14,057 nucleotides of DNA from an uncultured Lachnospiraceae bacterium (GCA_910585625.1 CAJUFQ010000049.1:1-14057), one strand, 5' to 3'; counted from the first letter of the stretch, positions 5,955 to 14,002 are shown. Program-made: numbers and translations. Notes: a model not told the origin generated them from the letters alone.

Positions 5955-5977
5955 ATTTCCTTTGAAAAGCCTTTATT
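5934..5977 (-). terminator. Intrinsic terminator of tRNA-Thr
   Basis: Two 18-base arms (5934-5951 and 5960-5977) pair with two wobbles around an 8-base loop. The stem is followed on the minus strand by TTTTTG, 13 bases after the tRNA 3' end. Its GGCTTTTC core resembles that of the hairpin after the tRNA fragment at 5054-5090. Confidence 0.85.
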
Positions 5978-5990
5978 CTGCCCTTTTCAG

Positions 5991-6063
5991 AGCTGCTGAC
6001 GGGAATCGGACCCGTGACCTCCGCACTACCAATGCGACGCTCTACCGACTGAGCCACAGCAGC
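5991..6063 (-). tRNA. tRNA-Thr: tRNA-Thr (anticodon GGT)
   Basis: A complete cloverleaf is present: acceptor GCTGCTG with CAGCAGC, D-arm GCTC/GAGC, anticodon stem TCGCA/TGCGG with loop TTGGTAG, variable loop AGGTC, and T-arm ACGGG/CCCGT with loop TCCGATT. The discriminator is T and CCA is not encoded. It serves as the integration target of the element downstream; its 3' part is duplicated at 5106-5147. Confidence 0.97.
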
Positions 6064-6105
6064 TTGGTATAAACCTTGTTGAGCCACTCCTCAACTGACT
6101 TATCC

Positions 6106-6134
6106 AATATACAATAAATCCGCCATGTTGTCAA
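6106..6134 (-). promoter_or_regulatory. Promoter of tRNA-Thr
   Basis: TTGACA (6134-6129) and TATATT (6111-6106) are separated by 17 bases on the minus strand. The tRNA 5' end lies 43 bases after the -10 box, as expected for a short processed leader. The rest of 6064-6203 holds only a GC-rich 7-bp hairpin at 6161-6183 without a T-tract, which may mark the end of the methyltransferase transcript. Confidence 0.85.
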
Positions 6135-6203
6135 GATATTTTTTCGACAATTTCACACTCTCCGGCAACTGTTCTCTGCCGGAACTAACAGCCCTCCCTC
6201 TTT

Positions 6204-7007
6204 CTATTTCTTAGCAGCCAAAACCCCTAAGCTGCCAAGCTTTATCCCGGCCACTTCTATCACTTCCAGCATCTTTGCCTGTTCTAGGATGAATCCCGCT
6301 TTCTCAAACATCTGCAGATAACTCTCACAAGAACGATAAACAGCCTGGTAATTCCGCTGATAGTTATATAAGAAAACCTCATCTTCCTCTATCAGGTTGA
6401 CGCTGTCTTTGACAACAAGCCTCGCCCCCGGTTTCATTGCCTCATAGACTTTCCCTAAGACTTGTTCCAAATCCGGCTTTTCAAAAATATACGTCAGCAG
6501 GCCCATCATCATAAAGTTGTCATACTGCCTGTCAAATTCCAGCATTTTAGCATCCGCCTGACGAAAGGAGACATGGGAAATCCCCTGTTCTTTGGCTTTC
6601 TTTGCTGCTGTTTCCACCATATGGTCAGAATATTCGAATGCATCCACATATTTCACCTTGTCAGCTATCGCAAAAGACCATTCCCCATTGCCAGCCCCAA
6701 GGTCGCACACATACTGACCGGAATCCAAGTAAGGGTAGAACACCTGCTCCAGAAAAGCTTTCTGGTTCTCGCGTCTTTGCGGGTGAGAATCCCCCACTGA
6801 CCAATTCACCTGGGCTTTCCAAAAATCCACATTGTCATTTTTATAATATTCCACAACCTCCTTAAAAACGTCCGGTTTTTCTGTATAAAGGTCGCAATTC
6901 TGCCCTATCACCCCGCCCTTTTCTAAAAATTCCAAATGCCACAATTTCTCTTTCAATGTCTCTTTCAATGTCTTTATAGCAGCCAATTCTTCCTGTGTCT
7001 TATGCAT
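6204..7007 (-). CDS. Class I SAM-dependent methyltransferase, substrate unknown
   Basis: With the start at ATG 7007 the protein has 267 residues. The SAM-binding motif I is YVCDLGAGNGEW at 99-110, the acidic residue ending strand 2 is in DAFEYSDHM at 122-130, and motif II/III positions are seen in FRQADAKMLEF at 148-158 and MKPGARLVVKDS at 191-202. This is a Methyltransf_25-like Rossmann fold. An N-terminal helical part (1-90, with HPQRRENQ near 75-82) may bind the substrate. A longer frame opens with GTG at 7106, but a terminator-like hairpin lies in it and AAAGGA precedes ATG 7007 by 7 bases, so the shorter start is better. I do not recognise a specific substrate. It follows purL, but the hairpin between them argues against tight coupling. 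Confidence 0.85.
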   Translation of the reverse strand: MHKTQEELAAIKTLKETLKEKLWHLEFLEKGGVIGQNCDLYTEKPDVFKEVVEYYKNDNVDFWKAQVNWSVGDSHPQRRENQKAFLEQVFYPYLDSGQYVCDLGAGNGEWSFAIADKVKYVDAFEYSDHMVETAAKKAKEQGISHVSFRQADAKMLEFDRQYDNFMMMGLLTYIFEKPDLEQVLGKVYEAMKPGARLVVKDSVNLIEEDEVFLYNYQRNYQAVYRSCESYLQMFEKAGFILEQAKMLEVIEVAGIKLGSLGVLAAKK

Positions 7008-7014
7008 GTCCCAA

Positions 7015-7020
7015 TCCTTT
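7015..7020 (-). promoter_or_regulatory. Ribosome binding site deciding the methyltransferase start
   Basis: AAAGGA lies 7 bases before ATG 7007-7005. The competing GTG at 7106 starts only three bases after the purL stop, and its extension reads through a hairpin. Confidence 0.6.
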
Positions 7021-7048
7021 CCGTATCGCACCTTACTTCCAGGCAAAA

Positions 7049-7070
7049 TCCCCGCAGCCTGCTGTGGGGA
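7049..7070 (-). terminator. Hairpin after purL, probable terminator
   Basis: TCCCCGCAGC (7049-7058) and GCTGTGGGGA (7061-7070) face each other around two bases. On the minus strand the stem has one A-C mismatch and is followed by TTTTGCC. It lies 40 bases after the purL stop. The T-tract is short, so partial read-through into the methyltransferase gene is likely. Confidence 0.6.
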
Positions 7071-7109
7071 CTTTGCCTTCCATATCCTGAATGCCTTCAG
7101 CGGCACATT

Positions 7110-10100
7110 TTACCTGAAATACATTACCCCGCTCTCAAAGAGCTTCATATCCTGCTCGCCGTAAATATTGATGGCAACGCCATCGCCGCGGCGTTCGGAG
7201 TGCGCCATCTTGCCAAGGATGCGCCCATCCGGGCTGGTGATTCCTTCAATCGCCATGTAAGAACCGTTGATGTTCCATTCCTCATCCATCGTAGGCTGCC
7301 CATACTGGTTAACATACTGCGTCGCCACCTGTCCGTTTGCAAACAGCTTGTCAATCCACTCCTTGGGGGCAACGAAACGTCCCTCGCCATGGGAAGCCGG
7401 ATTGCAGTATGTCTCACCCAATTTGGCCTGCGCCAGCCAGGGGGACTTGTCCGTCACGACCTTCGTGTATACCATCTTGGAAATATGGCGTCCGATGGTA
7501 TTGTAAGTCAGCGTGGGAGAATCCGCATTCTGCTGGCGAATCTCACCGTAAAGCACAAGCCCAAGCTTCACCAAAGCCTGGAAGCCATTGCAGATGCCCA
7601 ACATCAGGCCATCCCGCTCCTTGAGCAGCTTATTCACTGCCTCTGCAATTTTCTCGTTGCGGAAAGCCGTGGCAAAAAATTTCGCGCTTCCTTCCGGCTC
7701 ATCCCCGGCGGAAAAGCCGCCCGGGAACATGATTATCTGCGACTGGCTGATTGCCTTTACAAATACCTCCACGGAATCTCGGATATCCTCAGCATTCAGG
7801 TTCTTGAAAACCTTGACAATGGTTTCCGCCCCGGCGCGTTCAAACGCCTTTGCGCTGTCGTACTCACAGTTCGTCCCCGGGAATACCGGGATAAACACTG
7901 TAGGCCTTGCCACTTTATGCTTGCAGACATAGATTCCGTCCGCACGGAACACATCTGTCTTCACTTCATCTTTCCCCTTCTGCGCAACCGTAGGGAATAC
8001 TTTCTCCAGCGTGCCTGTCCATGCGTCTATCGCTTCCTCCATGGAAATTTCCATGTCACCGTAAATGAATTTCCGCTCCCCATTTACTTCTCCGAATACG
8101 CGGCAATACCCTTCCTTGCCGCATCCACCGTTCTCTGCCGCGGCTTCCGTTGCATAAGATTCCATGGCTTTGGCAACTGCCTCCTGCACGAATGCTACCT
8201 TATCTGTCGGGACTTCCGCAACCAATTTCCCAAAATGCGGCGCAAACAGGCAATCGCTGCATACGTCGGGTTCAACCGTGACGCCCAGCTTATTACCGAA
8301 TGCCATCTTGCTCACAGCTGCCGCTATCCCCTTGCCGTCCAAGGCATAGGCAGATACGATTGCTTTTTCCTGTATCAGCCTGTGGATTACCTCATACATT
8401 GCCATCACCTGCCCATATATCGGCAAGTCATACGCATCTTTCGTTATCTTGAAAATCATCAGCTTATTGCCGGCTTTTTTCAGCTCCGGCGTAATGATGT
8501 CCTGTTCTTTTGCCACGTCTACCGCGAAAGATACCAGCGTCGGCGGAACGTCAATCTCATTGAACGTCCCGGACATGGAATCCTTGCCTCCGATGGATGG
8601 AAGGCCGAACCCAATCTGCGCGCTGTATGCGCCTAAAAGCGCGGCAAAGGGCTGGCTCCAGCGTCCCGGCTCCTCGCTCATCCTGCGGAAATATTCCTGG
8701 AACGTAAAACGGATCTTACGGTAATCGCCGCCTGCCGCCACAATCCTTGCCACGGATTCCAATACCGCGTAAACCGCGCCGTGGTAGGGGCTCCAGGAAG
8801 AAAGGTAAGGATCGAATCCATATGACATCATGGTCACGGCATCGCATTTGCCATTCGCCACCGGCAGTTTTGCCACCATGCTCTGGGTCTCTGTCAGCTG
8901 GTATTTCCCACCGTAAGGCATATACACGCTGCCCGCCCCGATGGAACCGTCAAACATTTCCACAAGCCCTTTCTGAGAGCAGACATTCAAATCGGAAAGC
9001 ATGGAAAGCCACGCCGTCCTCACATCCTTCTCTTCCAAGGCTTTTGCCACTGCCGGAATCTCTATCTGTTCAAAGAAGTTCTCTTCTTTGGCCGGTACGT
9101 CTACCGAAACGGACGCCTCCTGGTGCGCGCCGTTCGTATCTAAGAAAGCCCGGGAAATATTTACAATTTCCTTGCCTCTCCACTCCAGCACAAGCCTTGG
9201 CTCTTCTGTCACCACAGCCACTTCCACCGCCTCTAAATTCTCCTCCCTGGCATACGCGAGGAACTGCTGCACATCCTGAGGGGCAACCACGACTGCCATA
9301 CGCTCCTGGGATTCGGAAATTGCAATTTCCGTCCCATCCAACCCTGCATATTTCTTAGGGACTTTGTCAAGCTGCACTTTGAGTCCCGGCGCCAGCTCCC
9401 CGATTGCTACGGACACCCCGCCCGCACCGAAATCATTGCATTTCTTGATAATATGCGCAACTTCCTCCCGGCGGAACAGCCGCTGGATTTTACGTTCTGT
9501 CGGCGGATTTCCTTTCTGCACCTCTGCACCGCATACGGCAGTGGACTCTGTATTATGCGCCTTTGAGCTTCCGGTCGCGCCGCCAATCCCATCACGCCCC
9601 GTCCTTCCTCCTAAGAGAATGATGATGTCTCCCGGATCGGAGGTCAGCCTCTGCACGGCGCGCCTGGGAGCCGCGCCCATGACCGCGCCGATTTCCATAC
9701 GTTTCGCCACATAATTGGGATGGTAAATTTCTTTGACATAGCCTGTGGCAAGCCCTATCTGGTTACCATAGGAACTGTACCCATGCGCCGCGCCGCGCAC
9801 CAGCTTCTTCTGGGGCAGCTTTCCTTCCAGCGTCTCTTTCACCGAAACCGTGGGATCCGCCGCGCCGGTAACACGCATCGCCTGGTACACATACGTGCGC
9901 CCGGAAAGCGGGTCGCGGATTGCCCCGCCCAGACAGGTAGCCGCCCCGCCAAACGGCTCAATCTCCGTAGGATGGTTGTGGGTCTCGTTCTTAAAATTCA
10001 CCAGCCATTCTTCGGTCTGCCCATCAACCTCAACCGGAACGACGATGGAGCAGGCGTTGATTTCATCAGACTCCTCCTGGTCGTCAAGCTTCCCTTCCCG

Positions 10101-10958
10101 TTTCAGGCGTTTCATGGCCATCAGCGCCAAATCCATCAGGCAGACGAACTTATCGTCCCGGCCTTTATAAATTTCCTCATATGTCCTTAAATAATCTTCA
10201 TACGTATCTTCCATCGGCTTGCGGTAATAACCGTCCCCAAAGGACACGTCCTTTAATTCCGTGGAAAATGTGGTATGGCGGCAATGGTCTGACCAGTAAG
10301 TATCCAGCACACGGATTTCCGTCATCGACGGGTCGCGTTTTTCCTCTCCCTTAAAATACTTCTGGATATGCAGGAAATCCTTGAAGGTCATGGCAAGCCC
10401 CAGGGAATCGTACAAGGATTTCAGTTCCCCTTCCGGCATCTGCCGGAAGCCATCGAAAATTTTCACATCCTCCGGCTCCTCAAATTCGTCCACCAGAGTA
10501 TTGGGCTTATCCAGTCCGGTCTCCCTGGAATCCACAGGGTTGATGCAGTGATTCTTAATCGCCCTGAGCTGCTCCTCATCCAGCTTCCCTTCTATCACAT
10601 AGGTCGTGGCAGAACGGATGATTGGCTCCTCACTTTCATTCAGAAGCTTCACACACTGCTCTGCAGAATCTGCCCGCTGGTCGTACTGCCCCGGAAGGTA
10701 TTCTACGCTAAACACTTCCGCACCCGCCGCGTCAAACGCCTCCTCGTACACCTCATCTACCGGCGGCTCTGAAAATACAGTTGTCAATGCCTTCTGATAT
10801 GTTTCCTCAGAAATCTGCTCCATATCATAACGAATCAACACACGTACTCCTGTCACAGATTTGATTCCCAGATAACTTTTAATCTCCGACTGCAGTTCCT
10901 TCGCCTGAATGGCAAATGCAGGCTTCTTCTCCACAAAAATACGTCTTACGTCGCTCAT
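7110..10958 (-). CDS. purL: Phosphoribosylformylglycinamidine synthase, single-chain form
   Basis: The enzyme converts FGAR, glutamine and ATP to FGAM in step four of purine synthesis. At 1282 residues it is the large fused form (E. coli PurL is about 1295), carrying the synthetase and glutaminase in one chain instead of separate PurS, PurL and PurQ. An N-terminal PurS-like part is followed by DTYWSDHCRHTTF near 220, ETHNHPTEIEPFGGAATC near 324-341 (ATP and metal binding), and the second synthetase half. The C-terminal class I glutaminase domain begins around 1030. It has GICNGFQ with nucleophile Cys1123 and SHGEGRF with His1190 and Glu1192. AGGAGG precedes the start. The gene begins 21 bases after a diguanylate cyclase gene and is probably co-transcribed with it. 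No purine riboswitch is visible upstream. Confidence 0.97.
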   Translation of the reverse strand: MSDVRRIFVEKKPAFAIQAKELQSEIKSYLGIKSVTGVRVLIRYDMEQISEETYQKALTTVFSEPPVDEVYEEAFDAAGAEVFSVEYLPGQYDQRADSAEQCVKLLNESEEPIIRSATTYVIEGKLDEEQLRAIKNHCINPVDSRETGLDKPNTLVDEFEEPEDVKIFDGFRQMPEGELKSLYDSLGLAMTFKDFLHIQKYFKGEEKRDPSMTEIRVLDTYWSDHCRHTTFSTELKDVSFGDGYYRKPMEDTYEDYLRTYEEIYKGRDDKFVCLMDLALMAMKRLKREGKLDDQEESDEINACSIVVPVEVDGQTEEWLVNFKNETHNHPTEIEPFGGAATCLGGAIRDPLSGRTYVYQAMRVTGAADPTVSVKETLEGKLPQKKLVRGAAHGYSSYGNQIGLATGYVKEIYHPNYVAKRMEIGAVMGAAPRRAVQRLTSDPGDIIILLGGRTGRDGIGGATGSSKAHNTESTAVCGAEVQKGNPPTERKIQRLFRREEVAHIIKKCNDFGAGGVSVAIGELAPGLKVQLDKVPKKYAGLDGTEIAISESQERMAVVVAPQDVQQFLAYAREENLEAVEVAVVTEEPRLVLEWRGKEIVNISRAFLDTNGAHQEASVSVDVPAKEENFFEQIEIPAVAKALEEKDVRTAWLSMLSDLNVCSQKGLVEMFDGSIGAGSVYMPYGGKYQLTETQSMVAKLPVANGKCDAVTMMSYGFDPYLSSWSPYHGAVYAVLESVARIVAAGGDYRKIRFTFQEYFRRMSEEPGRWSQPFAALLGAYSAQIGFGLPSIGGKDSMSGTFNEIDVPPTLVSFAVDVAKEQDIITPELKKAGNKLMIFKITKDAYDLPIYGQVMAMYEVIHRLIQEKAIVSAYALDGKGIAAAVSKMAFGNKLGVTVEPDVCSDCLFAPHFGKLVAEVPTDKVAFVQEAVAKAMESYATEAAAENGGCGKEGYCRVFGEVNGERKFIYGDMEISMEEAIDAWTGTLEKVFPTVAQKGKDEVKTDVFRADGIYVCKHKVARPTVFIPVFPGTNCEYDSAKAFERAGAETIVKVFKNLNAEDIRDSVEVFVKAISQSQIIMFPGGFSAGDEPEGSAKFFATAFRNEKIAEAVNKLLKERDGLMLGICNGFQALVKLGLVLYGEIRQQNADSPTLTYNTIGRHISKMVYTKVVTDKSPWLAQAKLGETYCNPASHGEGRFVAPKEWIDKLFANGQVATQYVNQYGQPTMDEEWNINGSYMAIEGITSPDGRILGKMAHSERRGDGVAINIYGEQDMKLFESGVMYFR

Positions 10959-10979
10959 AAGTCCCTCCTAAAATTCCTG

Positions 10980-12914
10980 TTATTTTCGTGCGGCTTTTTT
11001 CTCTTTCTTTTCCTGATACATAATGGCATCCGCATCATTTACATAATCTTCCAGCTTCTTGGACGACTCCTTATCCGTAATCACATAGCCGGCGCTGATG
11101 CTTAGATTGCAGAGGCCGACCTCGTTGCCGCTCCGTTCTACTTTATGCCGTATTTCCTGAATCATGGCCGTAACCTCCGGTTCCGGGAGTTCCTCGCAGA
11201 TGACAAGGAATTCATCTCCTCCCAGCCTTACCGGAATCCCCTCCTCATGGAGGGTGGTCTTAATGGCATCCGCCACAGCACGGATTGCCAGGTCGCCCAT
11301 GTCATGGCCCAGATTGTCATTGATATATTTCAGCCGATCCAGATCGATAAACAGGATAAGCAGATCATTTGCCCTGCGCCTGTCGTCAAATAGTTTGCCG
11401 GCAAACTTACGGTAACCCATGCGGTTATACATGCCTGTGAGCGTATCGCGTACATAGAGGTTGGACAGCCGCTCATTCATCCATTCCAATTTCTCATGCC
11501 TGTTCAGGTTCTCCATCGCTTTCGTCAGCGCGCCCATGATGTGGTGCAGATACTGCCGCTCCATCAGATAGACCGCATTACGGATGACGATATAGCCAAT
11601 CGTCCACTGCCGGAAATGCAGCGGCAGGAACAAGAAATTGGCTCCTGGCTCCTGACAGTCAAAAAACGGGAAAATCCCTTCCAGCTCCCGCACCTCCATC
11701 TGTCCTGGCCGTAATTTTAATCTGCCGACTGCTTCCGGATCCTCGTAAGAAAACTCCAATACCATCTTCTGCGGATACCCCTCTATGTAATAAGTTTCCT
11801 CCTCGGCCATGAACACTTCCGATCCTTCCGTCCGTCTTTTGAAGTCATTCATCTTCGGATCCATGACAAGGTACATGGCGTCGCATTTCATGGACGGCAG
11901 GCATTTCAGCACGCAGTTCATCATCTGGGAAAATGTGCTGCATTTCAGAAGCTCATATTCCAGGGAAATGATGTCTTCCAAAAAGCCATCCGTCTCTATC
12001 TGATAAATAATCTGCCCTTTCAGATACTCCCGGTCCTGCCGTTGGCAGTCGGCACTGCACCCGCAGCTCTCCCAATACTTATACTCCACACCCGTATAAT
12101 GGAATCTGGGCAGTTCCTCCCCCTGCCAGGCCCTCAGCAGAATCTGCGCGCAGAGATACCCCGCCTCTTCTCTGACATGGCTCACCGTCGTAATCTGCGG
12201 CGTATAGAACGCAGCCTTGTCAAAATTGTCAAACCCGGTAATCAGGAAATCCTCCGGCGCATGGTATCCGGCCTTCGCCGCTTCCTCACAGACGCCCACG
12301 GCAATATTGTCGTTAGCACAGACAATCGCATCTGGCAGAGGCCTGCCTCCCTCCTGAAAATGCTTAAACCCATTGACGCCGCATTGGAACTCATAATTCC
12401 CATAATAAAAATCCGTCTCTTCCCAGGGAATCTCCTGTCCGTCCAGGTACTCCCGGATTCCTTCCACGCGCCTGCCATTCTCGTAATTATCCTCAGAACC
12501 CATAATAAACCAAAATCTACGGCAGCTGTGTTCCTCAACAAGATGCTTAACAATCCCTGCCATGGCGCTCTTATTATCTATCCCCACATAGTAGAAAGCA
12601 TCCAGTTCCTTACCGATGGATATCACCGGCACGCCAGCCTGCGCCGCCCGCTCTACGGTTTCCTTTATGACGGGCTCTGCCTCTACATTCGTCAAGTCCA
12701 GTACAATCCCATCGAATTCTCTCAGATCAGGCAGACGGAAAATATTGTATTCCCCTTCGTTGTACTTCTTGTCGTGGCTCCAGTTCCCGGAGCTGTCAAA
12801 AATATAGAGGCTTACCTCCTCCTCTGTCTCGTGAATCCTCTCGAGGATTCCGGCAGGCCATGCAAAAGTAAAGTACCTCTTCCACCCGTCCATCAGTAAC
12901 GCAATCTTTCTCAA
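10980..12914 (-). CDS. Cytoplasmic diguanylate cyclase with LacI-type ligand-binding sensor domain
   Basis: The 644-residue protein begins with a periplasmic-binding-protein-like domain of the LacI/GalR class (about 1-280; ITGFDNFDKA and PQITTVSH are typical of its C-terminal lobe). There is no helix-turn-helix before it, no signal peptide and no membrane segment, so it should sense a ligand in the cytoplasm. ESCGCSADCQ at 282-291 is a cysteine-rich hinge. A region of about 330-465 may be GAF-like. The GGDEF domain spans about 485-640, with RDTLTGMYNR near 489 and an intact GGDEF active site at 565-569, so it should make cyclic di-GMP from two GTP. The RxxD inhibitory site is replaced by HEEG, so product inhibition through this site is unlikely. 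The start is TTG 12914 with GGAGG 7 bases upstream. It lies upstream of purL and is likely in one transcript with it. Confidence 0.9.
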   Translation of the reverse strand: MRKIALLMDGWKRYFTFAWPAGILERIHETEEEVSLYIFDSSGNWSHDKKYNEGEYNIFRLPDLREFDGIVLDLTNVEAEPVIKETVERAAQAGVPVISIGKELDAFYYVGIDNKSAMAGIVKHLVEEHSCRRFWFIMGSEDNYENGRRVEGIREYLDGQEIPWEETDFYYGNYEFQCGVNGFKHFQEGGRPLPDAIVCANDNIAVGVCEEAAKAGYHAPEDFLITGFDNFDKAAFYTPQITTVSHVREEAGYLCAQILLRAWQGEELPRFHYTGVEYKYWESCGCSADCQRQDREYLKGQIIYQIETDGFLEDIISLEYELLKCSTFSQMMNCVLKCLPSMKCDAMYLVMDPKMNDFKRRTEGSEVFMAEEETYYIEGYPQKMVLEFSYEDPEAVGRLKLRPGQMEVRELEGIFPFFDCQEPGANFLFLPLHFRQWTIGYIVIRNAVYLMERQYLHHIMGALTKAMENLNRHEKLEWMNERLSNLYVRDTLTGMYNRMGYRKFAGKLFDDRRRANDLLILFIDLDRLKYINDNLGHDMGDLAIRAVADAIKTTLHEEGIPVRLGGDEFLVICEELPEPEVTAMIQEIRHKVERSGNEVGLCNLSISAGYVITDKESSKKLEDYVNDADAIMYQEKKEKKAARK

Positions 12915-12921
12915 CTTATGC

Positions 12922-12926
12922 CCTCC
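12922..12926 (-). promoter_or_regulatory. Ribosome binding site supporting a TTG start
   Basis: GGAGG lies 7 bases before TTG 12914-12912. The next in-frame ATG would cut the first strand of the ligand-binding domain, so the rare start codon is preferred. Confidence 0.75.
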
Positions 12927-12991
12927 CTGCTATTTTCTGCACTTCCCAGACGATACGCTCGCCAATAAGCGCACCATTCTCTCTTCCGCTC

Positions 12992-13000
12992 ATTATAGCA
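12992..13000 (-). promoter_or_regulatory. Extended -10 promoter of the cyclase-purL unit
   Basis: TATAAT (12997-12992) is preceded by TG with one intervening base (13000-12998), an extended -10 element. No good -35 box is seen 17 bases upstream. Transcription would start near 12985, giving a leader of about 70 bases. Confidence 0.55.
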
Positions 13001-13102
13001 TACAAAAGAGGGGAGTTGTATAGTTTTCTTTATTTTTTGATGTATAGGATTGCCTGTCTGCGGAAAAAATCTATCTTATACAGAAATGAGGTGCTGACTG
13101 TC

Positions 13103-13303
13103 ATGAAAATTATGCTGAACCAGATGCTCGACGAAAAGGGCGTCTCTCAAAATCAACTTGCAAAAGATACCGGGATATCCATAAATACGTTACGTAATTT
13201 AAACCATAACAGGACATCCCGGATAAGCTTTGATACCCTGGAAAAAATCTGCATCCGCCTGGGCTGCGGCGTGGGGGACATCCTTTCCGTATCGGACAAC
13301 TGA
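13103..13303 (+). CDS. Small Cro/C1-type helix-turn-helix regulator
   Basis: A 66-residue protein consists almost only of an XRE (HTH_26, YozG-like) DNA-binding domain. VSQNQLAKDTGISINTLRN at about 14-32 forms the helix-turn-helix, and ISFDTLEKICIRLGCGVGDIL at 43-63 forms the last helices. An in-frame TTG at 13016 would add 29 residues without family resemblance. I choose ATG 13103 because GAGGTG (13088-13093) precedes it by 9 bases. It is the only credible plus-strand gene in the window and stands alone between the cyclase and the tRNA array. Such stand-alone proteins are common in clostridial phages and integrative elements as well as in cores. Its targets are unknown; a link to the repeats at 13435-13499 is possible but unproven. 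Confidence 0.85.
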   Translation: MKIMLNQMLDEKGVSQNQLAKDTGISINTLRNLNHNRTSRISFDTLEKICIRLGCGVGDILSVSDN

Positions 13304-13353
13304 ATCTTGCCTATGAGAACAAGGCGGCATTACACTCTTAGAAGGACAAAAAA

Positions 13354-13393
13354 CTCCCGGTTTTATCATGATACTCCACACTTTTCCGGGGAG
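13354..13393 (-). terminator. Second hairpin downstream of the tRNA array, followed by T6
   Basis: On the minus strand, CTCCCCGG (13393-13386) pairs with CCGGGAG (13360-13354) with one bulged C, extendable by A-T pairs. The loop is 25 bases and six T follow (13353-13348). It faces the end of the small regulator gene, but on the plus strand no T-tract follows, so it mainly blocks leftward transcription. Confidence 0.55.
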
Positions 13394-13434
13394 CTTTAAG
13401 TGTCTCCATTCTTTATATCAGCTAATGTAAAAAT

Positions 13435-13499
13435 GCAGACACTTCGCAGACATAGGCTTCAAAAATTCACATTGCAGACGCGTTGCAGACATCTGCAAC
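13435..13499. repeat. GCAGAC repeat cluster with an 18-base palindrome
   Basis: GCAGAC occurs at 13435, 13446, 13474 and 13485, as two pairs each 11 bases apart. The last copy is part of the perfect palindrome GTTGCAGACATCTGCAAC (13482-13499). The pattern resembles integrase arm-type or regulator binding sites rather than a CRISPR array. The rest of 13304-13532 contains no supported gene. Confidence 0.7.
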
Positions 13500-13532
13500 C
13501 ATCTACAAAGGCTTACAATAAGCTACATGCAA

Positions 13533-13572
13533 AATGGCGGGAAGCATTGATTTTTCAACGCTTCCCGCCATT
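13533..13572 (-). terminator. Terminator of the tRNA array
   Basis: AATGGCGGGAAGC (13533-13545) pairs perfectly with GCTTCCCGCCATT (13560-13572). An inner TTGA/TCAA extends the stem after one mismatch, leaving a 4-base loop. On the minus strand TTTTGC follows. It lies 9 bases after the 3' end of tRNA-Lys. Confidence 0.8.
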
Positions 13573-13581
13573 CTCCGGCAA

Positions 13582-13654
13582 TGAGACATCGGGGACTCGA
13601 ACCCCGGACAACTTGATTAAAAGTCAAGTGCTCTACCATCTGAGCTAATATCCC
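13582..13654 (-). tRNA. tRNA-Lys: tRNA-Lys (anticodon TTT)
   Basis: The 73-base cloverleaf has acceptor GGGATAT/ATGTCTC with wobbles, anticodon stem CTTGA/TCAAG with loop CTTTTAA, and T-arm CCGGG/CCCGG-type pairing around TTCGAGT. The discriminator is A and CCA is not encoded. It is the last gene of the array. Confidence 0.97.
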
Positions 13655-13662
13655 ATATGCAA

Positions 13663-13734
13663 CTGGGCTAGCTGGATTCGAACCAGCGAATGCAGGAGTC
13701 AAAGTCCTGTGCCTTACCGCTTGGCGATAGCCCA
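13663..13734 (-). tRNA. tRNA-Gln: tRNA-Gln (anticodon TTG)
   Basis: The 72-base cloverleaf has acceptor TGGGCTA/TAGCCCA, anticodon stem CAGGA/TCCTG with loop CTTTGAC, T-arm GCTGG/CCAGC and discriminator G. CCA is not encoded. It lies 8 bases before tRNA-Lys. Confidence 0.97.
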
Positions 13735-13802
13735 ATAATATCGTGCGGTGATGCTTAGACCAAATTCCCAACTACGTGGCCAATCCTCAGTCCATCACAA
13801 AA

Positions 13803-13877
13803 GGTGGATACAGGGATTCGAACCCTGGGCCTCCAGAGCCACAATCTGGCGCGCTAACCAACTGCGCTATACCCACC
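13803..13877 (-). tRNA. tRNA-His: tRNA-His (anticodon GTG)
   Basis: The acceptor GTGGGTA/TATCCAC has an encoded extra G at position -1 facing discriminator C73, which is the identity mark of tRNA-His. The anticodon stem CCAGA/TCTGG holds loop TTGTGGC. A 68-base spacer, longer than the others, separates it from tRNA-Gln. Confidence 0.97.
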
Positions 13878-13923
13878 ATATTCCAGGTAAAAACCTATTC
13901 TATATTCTCCAATCCAGAGAAAA

Positions 13924-13997
<74 letters not shown>

Positions 13998-14002
13998 ATG
14001 AC

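Noticed and set aside
7008..7106. N-terminal extension of the methyltransferase from GTG 7106
   Set aside because: It contains the post-purL hairpin, has no ribosome binding site of its own, and the ATG at 7007 is better supported.
6936..8636. A 566-codon plus-strand open frame antisense to purL
   Set aside because: It lies entirely opposite purL and the methyltransferase start region, has no family motifs, and results from codon bias of the real genes. The same holds for the plus-strand frames opposite the cyclase (12042-12899) and hemC (1758-2552).
13435..13499. CRISPR array
   Set aside because: The repeat is only 6 bases with 5 to 22 base gaps and no cas genes are nearby.
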